A stretch of DNA of 64,000 nt. It comes from Burkholderia sp. H160 (lineage in GTDB: Bacteria; Pseudomonadota; Gammaproteobacteria; Burkholderiales; Burkholderiaceae). The translations under genes and the position numbers were made by a program. Shown piece after piece: positions 18,115 through 26,838 of the stretch; the stretch's first letter is position 1, and each line of letters opens with the position of its first letter. The stretch spans positions 1 to 64,000 of the forward strand of contig ABYL01000020.1 of NCBI GenBank assembly GCA_000173575.1, given 5' to 3'. The notes under the pieces were generated by a model. It was given only the letters and a program-made list of their open reading frames with translations. It made no database searches and had not been told where the DNA came from.

Positions 18115-19044
18115 ATGAAAACAGCTCTGCAATTGTCGTCGCTCGTCCTGGCGGCCATGTTCTACGTCGGCGGCAACGCGCTTGCCGCGACGGGCTTCGA
18201 TCTGAGTCCCGACCAGCACGGCCGCATCCGCGCCGATCAGGATGCGGCCGCGACGAAGGCGGTGCCCACCAACTTTCCGTTCGTCGCGAAAGACGAGCTG
18301 ACCGTCGGCATCGTCGTAGCGCATCCGCCGATCAGCACCTATGCAACCGATGCGAAAACCGTGGTCGGCTTCGATCCTGATCTCGCGCAACTCGTCGCCG
18401 ACAGCCTCGGGCGCAAGCTCAACGTCGTGATCCTCGCGTGGCCGGACTGGCCGCTCGCGCTCGCCTCCGGCAAGGTCGACGCGGTGATTTCGAATGTGAC
18501 CGTGACGGAAGAGCGCAAGGCCAGGTTCGACTTCTCGACCTATCGGCGCGACGAGGTCGGCTTCTTCGTGAAGACCGACAGCCCGATCAAATCGATCAAG
18601 GAACCCAAGGATGTCGCGGGCCTGCGCGTGATTACCGACGCCGGCACGAATCAGGAAAAGATCCTGCTCGAATGGGACAAGCAGAACGTCGCGCACGGCC
18701 TGAAGCCGATCGAGGTGCAGTACTACGACGACGATGCGGTCAAATCGGTTGCGCTGCAATCGGGGCGCGCCGACGCGATCTTCAGCGTCAACGCCGCGTT
18801 GCTCTACGACGCAGCCACGCATGGCAAGACGCGCCAGGTCGGCACGGTCAGCGGCGGCTGGCCGCGCACCGCGGAAGTCGCGGTGACGACGCGCCGAGGC
18901 AGCGGTCTCGCCGCGCCGGTGACGATCGCGTTGAACGATCTGATCGGCAAAGGCCAGTATCGCGCGGTGCTGGAACGCTGGAATCTCGGCTCGGAAGCAA
19001 TCGACAAGGCCGCGACCAATCCGCCGGGGTTGCCGAAATCCTGA
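18115..19044 (+). CDS. Polar amino acid ABC transporter substrate-binding protein, second
   Basis: A 309-residue periplasmic binding protein. The signal peptide ends near ALAATGF (residue 26). It has the family-3 elements DELTVGIVVAHPPISTYATD, LALASGKVDAVISNVTVTEERKARFDFSTYR and RVITDAGTNQEKILLEWDKQN. An unusual N-terminal extension of about 35 residues (LSPDQHGRIR) precedes the first strand, and the protein ends NPPGLPKS. Both ends are shared with the shortened paralogue at 23335. It probably serves the permease-ATPase fusion at 21512, which lies in the same direction after two monooxygenase genes. Confidence 0.82.
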   Translation: MKTALQLSSLVLAAMFYVGGNALAATGFDLSPDQHGRIRADQDAAATKAVPTNFPFVAKDELTVGIVVAHPPISTYATDAKTVVGFDPDLAQLVADSLGRKLNVVILAWPDWPLALASGKVDAVISNVTVTEERKARFDFSTYRRDEVGFFVKTDSPIKSIKEPKDVAGLRVITDAGTNQEKILLEWDKQNVAHGLKPIEVQYYDDDAVKSVALQSGRADAIFSVNAALLYDAATHGKTRQVGTVSGGWPRTAEVAVTTRRGSGLAAPVTIALNDLIGKGQYRAVLERWNLGSEAIDKAATNPPGLPKS

Positions 19045-19087
19045 GTGCGTCAGCGCTTTCTATCTTTCATCATCGATCTGCCATCCC

Positions 19088-20089
19088 ATGACCTTTTCGC
19101 TTTCGCTGCTGGATAAGAGCCCGATAGCCGCGGGCACGAGCGCGGCCGAGGCGCTGCGCTTCACGGTGTCGCTCGCGAAGCGCGCCGAAGCGCTCGGCTT
19201 CAAACGGTTCTGGGTCGCCGAGCATCACGGTGCACCCGGCGTCGCGAGCTCGGCGCCGGAGATCGTCGTCTCGCACGTGCTCGCGCACACGTCGCGGATT
19301 CGCGTCGGCTCGGGCGGTGTGATGTTGCAGCACTACAGTCCGTTCAAGGTCGCGGAGACGTTCAGGCTGCTCGCGGCGCTCGCGCCTGGGCGCGTCGATC
19401 TCGGCATCGGCAAGGCACCCGGCGGACTGCCTCAGACCACGCGCGCGCTGCAATGGCTGCACGACAGGAAGAACAAGCCCGGCTTCAACACGCAGCTCGC
19501 GCAACTCGACGCGTTTCTCGGCGCGGGCGTCGAACAGGACCATGCGCTCGCGGGCGCGCTCGCGTTTCCGGCTCCGCCCACGCTGCCTGAGCGCATTCTG
19601 CTCGGTGGCAGTCCGGATAGCGCGGCACTCGCGGCACGGCAGGGCTGGCAGTTCTGCTACGCCGGACACTTCAATGGCGACGAGGCGAACATCGAGCGCA
19701 CCGTACGGACGTATCGCGATGCGAGCGGCCGCGCGCCGTTGCTTGCGCTGTACGCGGTGGCCGCGGCGACGCGCGACGAAGCGCAGCGGCTCACCGGGCC
19801 GCTGCGCATCTTCAGGCTGCAGCTTGCCAGCGGCCAAAACCTGAATCTGGCGACGGCCGAAGCCGCGGAGGAATACGCGCGCCAGGCGGGCGCGAGCGGC
19901 TACACGATCGAAGAGCGCCATCCGCACGTCGTCACGGGCACGGCCGACGACGTACGCGATCAGCTCGACGCCTTGAGCCGGCGCTACGGCATCGAAGAAT
20001 TCGTCATCGATTCGCCGCTGCAATACTATCCCGCGCGCCTGCGCTCGGTCGAGCTGCTCGGCAGCACGATCGAGCCGGCCTACGCATGA
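19088..20089 (+). CDS. LLM-class flavin-dependent oxidoreductase (luciferase-like monooxygenase)
   Basis: A 333-residue bacterial-luciferase-fold protein. The family elements FKRFWVAEHHGAPGVASSAPEIV, VGSGGVMLQHYSPFKVAETFRLL and PGRVDLGIGKAPGG are all near the N-terminus. Its type resembles YtmO/CmoO of the B. subtilis S-alkylcysteine operon, but many related proteins lack a known substrate. It overlaps a codon frame that runs into the next monooxygenase, whose preferred start lies 39 bp after this stop. Both probably share a reduced-flavin supply, although no flavin reductase gene is in the window. Confidence 0.82.
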   Translation: MTFSLSLLDKSPIAAGTSAAEALRFTVSLAKRAEALGFKRFWVAEHHGAPGVASSAPEIVVSHVLAHTSRIRVGSGGVMLQHYSPFKVAETFRLLAALAPGRVDLGIGKAPGGLPQTTRALQWLHDRKNKPGFNTQLAQLDAFLGAGVEQDHALAGALAFPAPPTLPERILLGGSPDSAALAARQGWQFCYAGHFNGDEANIERTVRTYRDASGRAPLLALYAVAAATRDEAQRLTGPLRIFRLQLASGQNLNLATAEAAEEYARQAGASGYTIEERHPHVVTGTADDVRDQLDALSRRYGIEEFVIDSPLQYYPARLRSVELLGSTIEPAYA

Positions 20090-20127
20090 TCTCTCTCACG
20101 AACATTCATCCATTCGCGGAGTATCCG

Positions 20128-21492
20128 ATGAGCCATCGCAAACTCAATTTCGGCATCATGCTGCAAGGCGCTGGCAGCCATATGAATTCGTGGAAGCACC
20201 CGGCCGGTCCCGCCGATGCGAGCGTGAACCTCAACTTCTTCGTCGACACGGTGCGCAAGGCCGAGGCACACGGCATCGCGTTCGCGTTCGTCGCCGATGG
20301 TCTGTACATCAACGAGAAATCGATTCCGCACTTCCTGAACCGCTTCGAGCCGATCTCGATCCTGTCGGCGCTCGCCACGGTCACCTCGAAGATCGGGCTC
20401 GCGGGCACCGTGTCGACGTCGTACAGCGATCCGTTCACGGTCGCGCGTCAGTTCGCGTCGCTCGATCTGATCAGTGGCGGCCGCGCCGGCTGGAACGTCG
20501 TCACGACGCCGCTAGAAGGAACCGCGAAGAACTACGGCGGCTCGCATCCCGAGCATGCGCTGCGCTACGAAATCGCCGACGAGTACCTGAGCGTCGCGCA
20601 AGGCCTGTGGGATAGCTGGGACGACGACGCGTTCGTGCGCGACCGCGAACGCGGTGTGTTCTTCGAACGTGACCGACTGCATACGCTCAATCACGAGGGC
20701 CAGTTCTTCCAGGTGGCGGGGCCGCTCAATGTCCAGCGTTCGGCCCAGGGTCAGCCGGTGATTTTCCAGGCAGGCTCGTCGGATGCCGGCATCGCGCTTG
20801 CCGGCAAATATGCGGACGCGGTGTTCACGCATTCGGTGTCGATCGAAGAAACGCGTACGTTCGCGCAACGCGTGAAAGACAGCGCGCTCGAGCATGGCAG
20901 AAGCCGCGACGACGTGAAGATCTTCCCCGGCATCAGCCCGATCGTCGGTGCGACGCTCGAGGAGGCGGAAGCGAAATATCGCGCGATTCGCGAGCTGTTG
21001 ACGATCGACGAAGCGCTCGCGTATCTCGGCCGCTATTTCGATCATCACGATTTCACGCAGTATCCGCTCGACGCGCCGTTCCCCGAGCTAGGGGAGATCG
21101 GCCGCAACAGTTTCCGTTCGACCACCGACCGTATCAAGGCTGAAGCACGCAAGAAGGGCTCGACCTTGCGCCAGGTCGCGCTCGAAGTCGCGACGCCGCG
21201 CACGCATTTTCTCGGCACGCCCGAGCAGATCGCGGATGAGCTGATCCGTTGGCTCGACGCCGGCGCGGCCGACGGTTTTATCCTCGGCTTCGCGGTGCAG
21301 GCGCAGGGGCTCGACGATTTTGTGCGGTACGTCGTACCCGAACTCGAACGACGCGGACGCTACGAGCGCACGCTGACGGGCGCGACGCTGCGCGATCATC
21401 TGGGCTTGCCGCGCAAGGCGAGCCGCCATGCGGCGGCGGCGGCGGGGTTGGCAGACCAGGCAGACCCGGCCGAAGTGGCCGACGCTGCCTGA
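20128..21492 (+). CDS. NtaA/SnaA/DmoA-family FMN-dependent monooxygenase
   Basis: A 454-residue member of the nitrilotriacetate/dimethylsulfide monooxygenase family. Visible are FGIMLQGAGSHMNSWKHP at the N-terminus, SLDLISGGRAGWNVVTTPLEGTAKNYGG and VIFQAGSSDAGIALAGKYADAVFTH. In B. subtilis, CmoJ (YtnJ) and YxeK are of this family and cleave C-S bonds of N-acetylated S-alkylcysteines. The start at 20128 is chosen because GGAG lies seven bases upstream and the conserved N-terminus begins there. The last 20 residues are Ala-rich and low in complexity, coded by a GCG run. It would act in the cytoplasm. Confidence 0.84.
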   Translation: MSHRKLNFGIMLQGAGSHMNSWKHPAGPADASVNLNFFVDTVRKAEAHGIAFAFVADGLYINEKSIPHFLNRFEPISILSALATVTSKIGLAGTVSTSYSDPFTVARQFASLDLISGGRAGWNVVTTPLEGTAKNYGGSHPEHALRYEIADEYLSVAQGLWDSWDDDAFVRDRERGVFFERDRLHTLNHEGQFFQVAGPLNVQRSAQGQPVIFQAGSSDAGIALAGKYADAVFTHSVSIEETRTFAQRVKDSALEHGRSRDDVKIFPGISPIVGATLEEAEAKYRAIRELLTIDEALAYLGRYFDHHDFTQYPLDAPFPELGEIGRNSFRSTTDRIKAEARKKGSTLRQVALEVATPRTHFLGTPEQIADELIRWLDAGAADGFILGFAVQAQGLDDFVRYVVPELERRGRYERTLTGATLRDHLGLPRKASRHAAAAAGLADQADPAEVADAA

Positions 21493-21511
21493 CTGCGCGG
21501 AGCAGAAGACC

Positions 21512-23314
21512 ATGAACGACACCGCTGAACTCGCCAATCCGCAGCTCGCCGCCGCACACGCCGACGCGTTGCGCGAGCGTGCCGAATTTCGCATCGTGCC
21601 CGCGAAAAACCGCGCGCGCATGGCCGGCAGTGTGGCGGCCGTGGCGCTGATCGGTATCGTGCTCGAATCGGTATTGGGCAATCCGCGTTGGGGCTGGAAT
21701 GTCTTCGCCGAATGGTTTCTGTCCGAACCGGTGCTGTCGGGACTCGGCCGCACGTTGCTGTTGACCGCGCTCGGCGCGGCGTTCGGCTTCGCGCTCGGCA
21801 TCCCGATCGCGCTCGCGCGCGTGTCGCGTTCGCCGTTGCTCGCGGGCTGCGCATGGGCGTTCGTCTGGCTGTTCCGCTCGATTCCGCTGATCGTGCTGCT
21901 GCTGATCCTGAACAATCTCGGCTATCTGTACGAGACGGTGCACCTCGGCGTCCCGTTCACGAGCATCGTCGTTCTCGAGGTGCCGACCACCGAGCTGATC
22001 AGCCCGTTCCTCGCGGCGGTGCTCGGGCTCACGCTCAATCACGCGGCGTTTTCGGCTGAAGTGATTCGCGGCGGCATTCAATCGGTCGACCACGGTCAGC
22101 TCGAAGCGGCCGCCGCGCTCGGCTTGCCGCGCGAGCGTCAGGCCTGGCGCATCGTGCTGCCGCAAGCGATGCGCGCGATCCTGCCCACCGCGTTCAACGA
22201 TCTGATCGCGCTCGCGAAGGGCTCGTCGATGGTCTATGTGCTCGCGATGCCGGAGTTGTTCTACACGGTGCAGATCATCTACCGTCGCAATCTCGAAGTG
22301 ATTCCGCTGCTGATGGTCGCGACGGTCTGGTATCTGATCATTCTGACCGTGCTGTCGGCGATACAGGTTTATGTGGAGCGGCATTTCTCGCGCGGTGTCA
22401 AACGCGGCGTGACGCCATCCGCTTTTGGCGCGCTGCTGGAGAGCGTGGGCATTCTGCGCGGCGGCAACGAGGCGCGCATCGACCCGCGTTCGGACGCAAA
22501 AGACCCTGCAGGAGCAGGCGTTCCCGCCGTTCAGCGCTGGGCCGATCAACGCGACGGCGCGCGCATCGTGATCCAGCAGGTATCGAAGAGTTTCGGCACG
22601 CTGAAGGTACTCGACAACGTCTCGCTGACGATGCGCCCCGGCAGTGTCACCGTGATTCTTGGCCAATCGGGTTCCGGCAAATCGACGTTGCTGCGCACGA
22701 TCAATCATCTCGAACGTGTCGACAGCGGTCTGATCGATATCGACGGCGAGCTGATCGGCTATCGACGCGACGGCGATACGCTCTTCGAGCTCAAGGAGCA
22801 AGAGATTCTGCGCCGCCGCGTCGAGGTGGGCATGGTGTTTCAGAGCTTCAATCTGTTCCCCCATCTGACGGTGCTGGAAAATATCGTCGAGGCGCCGGTC
22901 GCGTTGGGACGTCTGTCGCGCGCGGAAGCGCAGAGTCTCGCGCTGAGCCTGCTCGCGCGTGTCGGTCTCGAAGCGAAGGCGCAGGCGTGGCCGCGTCAGT
23001 TGTCGGGCGGGCAGCAGCAGCGCGTGGCGATTGCACGCGCGTTGGCGCTGAAGCCGAAGGTGCTGCTGTTCGACGAGCCGACCTCGGCGCTCGACCCCGA
23101 ACTCGTCAACGAAGTGCTCGACGTGATCAAGGCGCTCGCGCGCTCCGGCACGACGATGGTGATCGTCACGCACGAAATCGGTTTTGCGCGCGAAGTGGCG
23201 GACACGATCGTGTTCATGGATCGCGGACGCGTGATCGAGTCAGGCCCGCCCGCGCAAGTACTGAACGAACCGCGACACGCGCGCACGCGCGAGTTCCTGT
23301 CGCGCGTCCTGTGA
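21512..23314 (+). CDS. Fused amino acid ABC transporter permease and ATP-binding protein
   Basis: One 600-residue reading frame contains a polar amino-acid permease (about residues 50-300; FRSIPLIVLLLILNNLGYLYE and the coupling loop GGIQSVDHGQLEAAAALGLPRERQ). A linker of about 45 residues leads to a complete ABC ATPase with Walker A GQSGSGKS (384-391), signature LSGGQQQ (497-503) and Walker B LLFDEP (from 518). No stop or frameshift separates them, so the protein is a true fusion. It is the only ATPase in the amino-acid transport block 13876-23826 and may serve both binding proteins and both other permeases. The start at 21512 avoids an Arg-rich upstream extension. Confidence 0.88.
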   Translation: MNDTAELANPQLAAAHADALRERAEFRIVPAKNRARMAGSVAAVALIGIVLESVLGNPRWGWNVFAEWFLSEPVLSGLGRTLLLTALGAAFGFALGIPIALARVSRSPLLAGCAWAFVWLFRSIPLIVLLLILNNLGYLYETVHLGVPFTSIVVLEVPTTELISPFLAAVLGLTLNHAAFSAEVIRGGIQSVDHGQLEAAAALGLPRERQAWRIVLPQAMRAILPTAFNDLIALAKGSSMVYVLAMPELFYTVQIIYRRNLEVIPLLMVATVWYLIILTVLSAIQVYVERHFSRGVKRGVTPSAFGALLESVGILRGGNEARIDPRSDAKDPAGAGVPAVQRWADQRDGARIVIQQVSKSFGTLKVLDNVSLTMRPGSVTVILGQSGSGKSTLLRTINHLERVDSGLIDIDGELIGYRRDGDTLFELKEQEILRRRVEVGMVFQSFNLFPHLTVLENIVEAPVALGRLSRAEAQSLALSLLARVGLEAKAQAWPRQLSGGQQQRVAIARALALKPKVLLFDEPTSALDPELVNEVLDVIKALARSGTTMVIVTHEIGFAREVADTIVFMDRGRVIESGPPAQVLNEPRHARTREFLSRVL

Positions 23315-23334
23315 ATGCCGCCTGAACCTGATCA

Positions 23335-23826
23335 ATGACCAATCGACGTCAATTCATTCTCTCCACTACGGCGCTCGGCGCGCTGCTTGTACGCAATGCG
23401 CTTGACCAGGCACAAGCGCCACACGGCGCGGTCGATCTGAGCCCGGAGCAACCTGGCCGCATTCGCGTGCCTAAGAATCCGGCCGCGATCGCGGCGATCG
23501 GTAACCACTACCGCTTCGTGAAAGACGGCGACTTATTGCTGTCAGGCCGCGCCGATGTCGTCTTCAACCCGAACGCGCCGCTTGCCTACGATTCGGCCAC
23601 CACCGGCGCGATCCGCGAAGTCGGCACGCTGAACGCCGGCTGGCCGGCGCGCGCGGATGTGGCGATCGCCACACGCAAGGGCAGCGGCCTGATGGATGCG
23701 CTGACCGTTGCGACCAACGGGCTGATCGCCGATGGCGCCTATCAACGCTCGCTTGCGCGCTGGGGCATCGAATCGGAAGCGTTGGCGCGCTCGCAAAGCA
23801 ATCCGCCGGGTCTGCCGAAGTTCTAA
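23335..23826 (+). pseudogene. Amino acid ABC substrate-binding protein with the middle deleted
   Basis: The 163-residue product aligns with the binding protein at 18115 at both ends. The N-terminal LSPEQPGRIR region and the C-terminal half (LLSGRADVVFNPNAPLAYD through NPPGLPKF) are present. The part equal to residues 62-214 of the paralogue is absent, joined in frame at KDGDL/LLSGRAD. Lobe I strands and most of lobe II are lost, so it cannot fold as a clamshell binding protein. Its N-terminus carries a recognisable signal region (RRQFILSTTALGALL). Either it is a decaying gene or a short secreted remnant. It follows the fusion transporter by 20 bp. Confidence 0.75.
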
Positions 23827-24010
23827 GGCACCGAAGGGCATCAGCAAGGCAAAGCCACTGGCCTGCGGCGCGTTGCAGCGTCGGGTTTATCACTTCAGCA
23901 GATAACCGTATCGGATTTGCTTCGTTGGCATCGCGCGCGCGGGCCGGTACATTCGTCGCACTGACCGCGCCGTTAGGCGCCCGCTGAATAGCTTCGAAGA
24001 AGAGACGCTC

Positions 24011-24898
24011 GTGACGACTACCGCTGCTGCTTTTGCCCCTGCCGCTCAATCCTTCGAGATTCGGGCGTTCGATGCGCCGCTCGGCGCCGAAGTGCTCGGC
24101 CTCGATCTCGGCCAGCCGCTCGGCGACGACGATTTCGCGCGCATCCACCGTGCACATCTGGACCACCACGTCCTCGTGTTTCGCGAACAACGCATCACGC
24201 CGGATCAGCAGATCGCGTTCAGCCGTCGCTTCGGTCCGCTGCAGATTCACGTGCTGCATCAGTTCGGTCTGTCAGGTTATTCCGAGGTACTGGTCGTATC
24301 GAACATCATCGAAAACGGCAAGCCGATCGGTCTCGGCGACGCCGGCCATTACTGGCATTCCGACCTGTCGTACAAGGACAAGCCGAGCCTCGGCTCGTTG
24401 CTGCATGCGCAGGAACTGCCCGCCGAGGGCGGCGATACGCTGTTCGCGAACATGCATCTGGCGTGGGATACATTGCCGTCGCATCTGCGCAGCGCAGTCG
24501 AAGGCCGCAGCGCGGAACACACGTACCTTGCCAAATACGCGGAGCTGCAGAAACGCAGCCCGTGGCGGCCGAATCTGTCGGCCGAGCAGATCGCGCAGGT
24601 GAGGCCGGTCGTGCATCCGATCGTGCGCACGCATCCGGAGACGGGGCGCAAGGCGCTGTTCGTCAGCGAGCACTTCACGACGCGCGTTATCGGGTTGCCG
24701 GAAGACGAGAGCCGCGCCTTGCTCGACGAACTCTTCGCGCACAGCGTGCGGCCCGAACATCTGTACCGGCATCGCTGGGCCGCGCATGACATGGTGTTCT
24801 GGGACAACCGTTCGTTGATGCATCTCGCCGCCGGCACGCCCGATCATCTGCGCCGCAAGCTGTATCGCACGACGATCGAGGGCGACGTGCCGTTCTGA
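24011..24898 (+). CDS. TauD/TfdA-family Fe(II)/2-oxoglutarate dioxygenase
   Basis: A 295-residue dioxygenase with the complete iron triad H116-x-D118 in HYWHSDLSY and H271 in NRSLMHLAAG, followed by Arg residues near 281-286 that would bind 2-oxoglutarate. TauD releases sulfite from taurine; TfdA-like relatives act on other acids. The sequence type (HSDLSYKDKPSLGSLLHAQELP) is that of general TauD/TfdA proteins, so the substrate is not fixed. It starts at GTG (24011), with a purine-rich GAAGAAGAGA just upstream. It lies between the amino-acid cluster and a sulfonate-type ABC operon, which fits an organosulfur substrate. Confidence 0.84.
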   Translation: MTTTAAAFAPAAQSFEIRAFDAPLGAEVLGLDLGQPLGDDDFARIHRAHLDHHVLVFREQRITPDQQIAFSRRFGPLQIHVLHQFGLSGYSEVLVVSNIIENGKPIGLGDAGHYWHSDLSYKDKPSLGSLLHAQELPAEGGDTLFANMHLAWDTLPSHLRSAVEGRSAEHTYLAKYAELQKRSPWRPNLSAEQIAQVRPVVHPIVRTHPETGRKALFVSEHFTTRVIGLPEDESRALLDELFAHSVRPEHLYRHRWAAHDMVFWDNRSLMHLAAGTPDHLRRKLYRTTIEGDVPF

Positions 24899-24953
24899 GC
24901 GACGTTTTCCATCACAACGACACCTACAACACCGCACGCCGACTGGAGTTGCA

Positions 24954-26006
24954 ATGCTGAGCCGATTTCGTCCGACCGCCGCACGGCCGTCGTTTGCCCG
25001 CCGTTTGACGGCATTACTGCTGAGTCTGTCGCTGGGCGCGGCGGGCGTCGCCGTTACCACTCCCGCGCATGCCGAGGGCGAGATTCGCGTGGCCGAACAG
25101 TTCGGTATCGTGTATCTGCTGCTGAACGTCGCGCGCGATCAGCACTTCATCGAGAGCGAGGGGCGCAAGCAGGGGCTCGACATCAAGGTCGATTGGGTCA
25201 AGCTGTCGGGCGGCGCGGCGGTCAACGATGCGTTGCTGTCGGGCGCGGTCGATATCGCCGGCGCGGGCGTCGGTCCGCTGCTGACGATCTGGGACCGCAC
25301 GCACGGCAGGCAGAACGTGAAGGGCGTCGCCTCGCTCGGCAATCTGCCGTACTACCTCGTCAGCAACAATCCCGACGTGAAGACGATCGCGGACTTCACG
25401 CAGAAGGATCGCATCGCGCTGCCAGCGGTCAATGTGTCGGTGCAGTCGCGCGTGTTGCAGTACGCGGCGGCCAAGCGGTGGGGCGACAAGGAATACGACC
25501 GGCTCGACAAATACACGCAGGCGCTGCCGCATCCGGACGCGGCAGCGGCGATCATCGCCGGCCACACTGAAATCACCGGGCATTTCGGCAATCCGCCTTT
25601 CCAGGAGCAGGAGCTGGCCGGCAATCCGAAGGCGCATATCGTGCTCAATTCGTATGACGTGCTCGGCGGCCCGAGCTCGGCGACGGTCCTCTATGCGACC
25701 GAAAAATTCCGCCACGACAACCCCAGGACGTATCGCGCCTTCGTCGATGCGCTCGCCGATGCGGCGAAGTACATCAACGCGAATCCGCAGGGCGCCGCCG
25801 ATATCTATATCCGCACCAATCAGTCGAAGATCGATCGCAACCTGCTCGTGAAAATCATCACGGACCCGCAGGTGCAGTTCAAGATCGTGCCGCAGAACAC
25901 GTTCGGGCTCGCGCAGTTCATGTATCGCGTCGGCGCGATCAGGAACGAGCCGTCGTCGTGGAAGGACTATTTCTTCGACGATCCGGCGACGGCGGCGGGG
26001 AGCTGA
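24954..26006 (+). CDS. ABC transporter substrate-binding protein, nitrate/sulfonate/taurine type
   Basis: A 350-residue periplasmic binding protein with signal peptide (LTALLLSLSLGAAGVAVTTPAHAEG, cleavage near residue 42). Its type-2 fold carries IRVAEQFGIVYLLLNVARDQHFIE, VKLSGGAAVNDALLSGAVDIAGAGVGPLL and ASLGNLPYYLVSNN. It begins a three-gene operon with an ATPase (one base between) and a permease. The group is related to SsuA/TauA, but this member is distinct from both copies upstream. GGAG precedes the ATG. The ligand is unknown; sulfonates are likely from context. Confidence 0.84.
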   Translation: MLSRFRPTAARPSFARRLTALLLSLSLGAAGVAVTTPAHAEGEIRVAEQFGIVYLLLNVARDQHFIESEGRKQGLDIKVDWVKLSGGAAVNDALLSGAVDIAGAGVGPLLTIWDRTHGRQNVKGVASLGNLPYYLVSNNPDVKTIADFTQKDRIALPAVNVSVQSRVLQYAAAKRWGDKEYDRLDKYTQALPHPDAAAAIIAGHTEITGHFGNPPFQEQELAGNPKAHIVLNSYDVLGGPSSATVLYATEKFRHDNPRTYRAFVDALADAAKYINANPQGAADIYIRTNQSKIDRNLLVKIITDPQVQFKIVPQNTFGLAQFMYRVGAIRNEPSSWKDYFFDDPATAAGS

Positions 26007-26007
26007 G

Positions 26008-26838
26008 ATGGTGGCCAATCCCACGATTCTGTTTCCACATGACGCCGCGCAGCCCGCCGCGGCGACCAGCGGCAAGCTGCTCGCGGTCGAGAAGGTGAAC
26101 CTCGAATACCGCACGCGCGAGCGGATCGTGCGCGCGACTCACGACGTGAGCTTCGACGTGTACGGCGGTGACCGCTTCGTGCTGCTGGGGCCGTCCGGTT
26201 GCGGCAAGTCGACGCTGCTGAAGGCGGTGGCCGGCTTCATCGAGCCGAGCGCGGGCAGCATCTCGCTCGACGGTCAGCGAGTGCGCGGACCGGGCGCCGA
26301 TCGTATTGTCGTGTTTCAGGAGTTCGATCAGTTGCCGCCGTGGAAGACGGTCGTGCAGAACGTCGCGTTTCCGCTGCGCGTCGCGAAGAAGCTATCGAAG
26401 GCGCAAGCCCACGAACGTGCGCTGCATTACCTCGACAAGGTCGGGCTCGCCGCGTTCGCGAATGCGTACCCGCACACGCTGTCGGGCGGCATGAAGCAGC
26501 GCGTCGCGATTGCGCGGGCGCTCGCGATGCAGCCGCGCGTGTTGCTGATGGACGAACCGTTCGCTGCGCTCGATGCGCTGACGCGCCGCAAGATGCAGGA
26601 AGAGCTGCTGCGGCTGTGGGAAGAAGTGAATTTCACGCTGCTGTTCGTCACGCATTCGATCGAGGAGGCGCTCGTGGTCGGCAACCGGATTCTGCTGCTG
26701 TCGCCGCATCCGGGCCGCGTGCGCGCGGAACTGAACAGTCATCAATATTCGCAGGACAGCTTCGGCCGCGCCGACTTTCAGCGCAGCGTCGCGCGAATTC
26801 ATCACCTGCTGTTCGAACCAACGGAGGCCGCGCAATGA
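26008..26838 (+). CDS. ABC transporter ATP-binding protein, nitrate/sulfonate/taurine type
   Basis: A 276-residue ABC ATPase with Walker A GPSGCGKST, Q-loop VVFQEFDQLPPWKTVVQN, signature LSGGMKQRVAIARAL and Walker B VLLMDEPFAALDA. About 25 extra residues lie at its N-terminus before the first strand. It starts one base after the binding-protein stop and overlaps the permease start by four bases, so the three genes form one transcript and one transporter. Confidence 0.87.
   Translation: MVANPTILFPHDAAQPAAATSGKLLAVEKVNLEYRTRERIVRATHDVSFDVYGGDRFVLLGPSGCGKSTLLKAVAGFIEPSAGSISLDGQRVRGPGADRIVVFQEFDQLPPWKTVVQNVAFPLRVAKKLSKAQAHERALHYLDKVGLAAFANAYPHTLSGGMKQRVAIARALAMQPRVLLMDEPFAALDALTRRKMQEELLRLWEEVNFTLLFVTHSIEEALVVGNRILLLSPHPGRVRAELNSHQYSQDSFGRADFQRSVARIHHLLFEPTEAAQ

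Noticed and set aside
21424-21450. GCG-rich run at the end of the monooxygenase gene as a repeat element
   Set aside because: It is short Ala-coding low complexity, not an ordered repeat.
21278-23173. Long minus-strand frame opposite the permease-ATPase fusion
   Set aside because: Shadow of a recognised gene, with no start signal.
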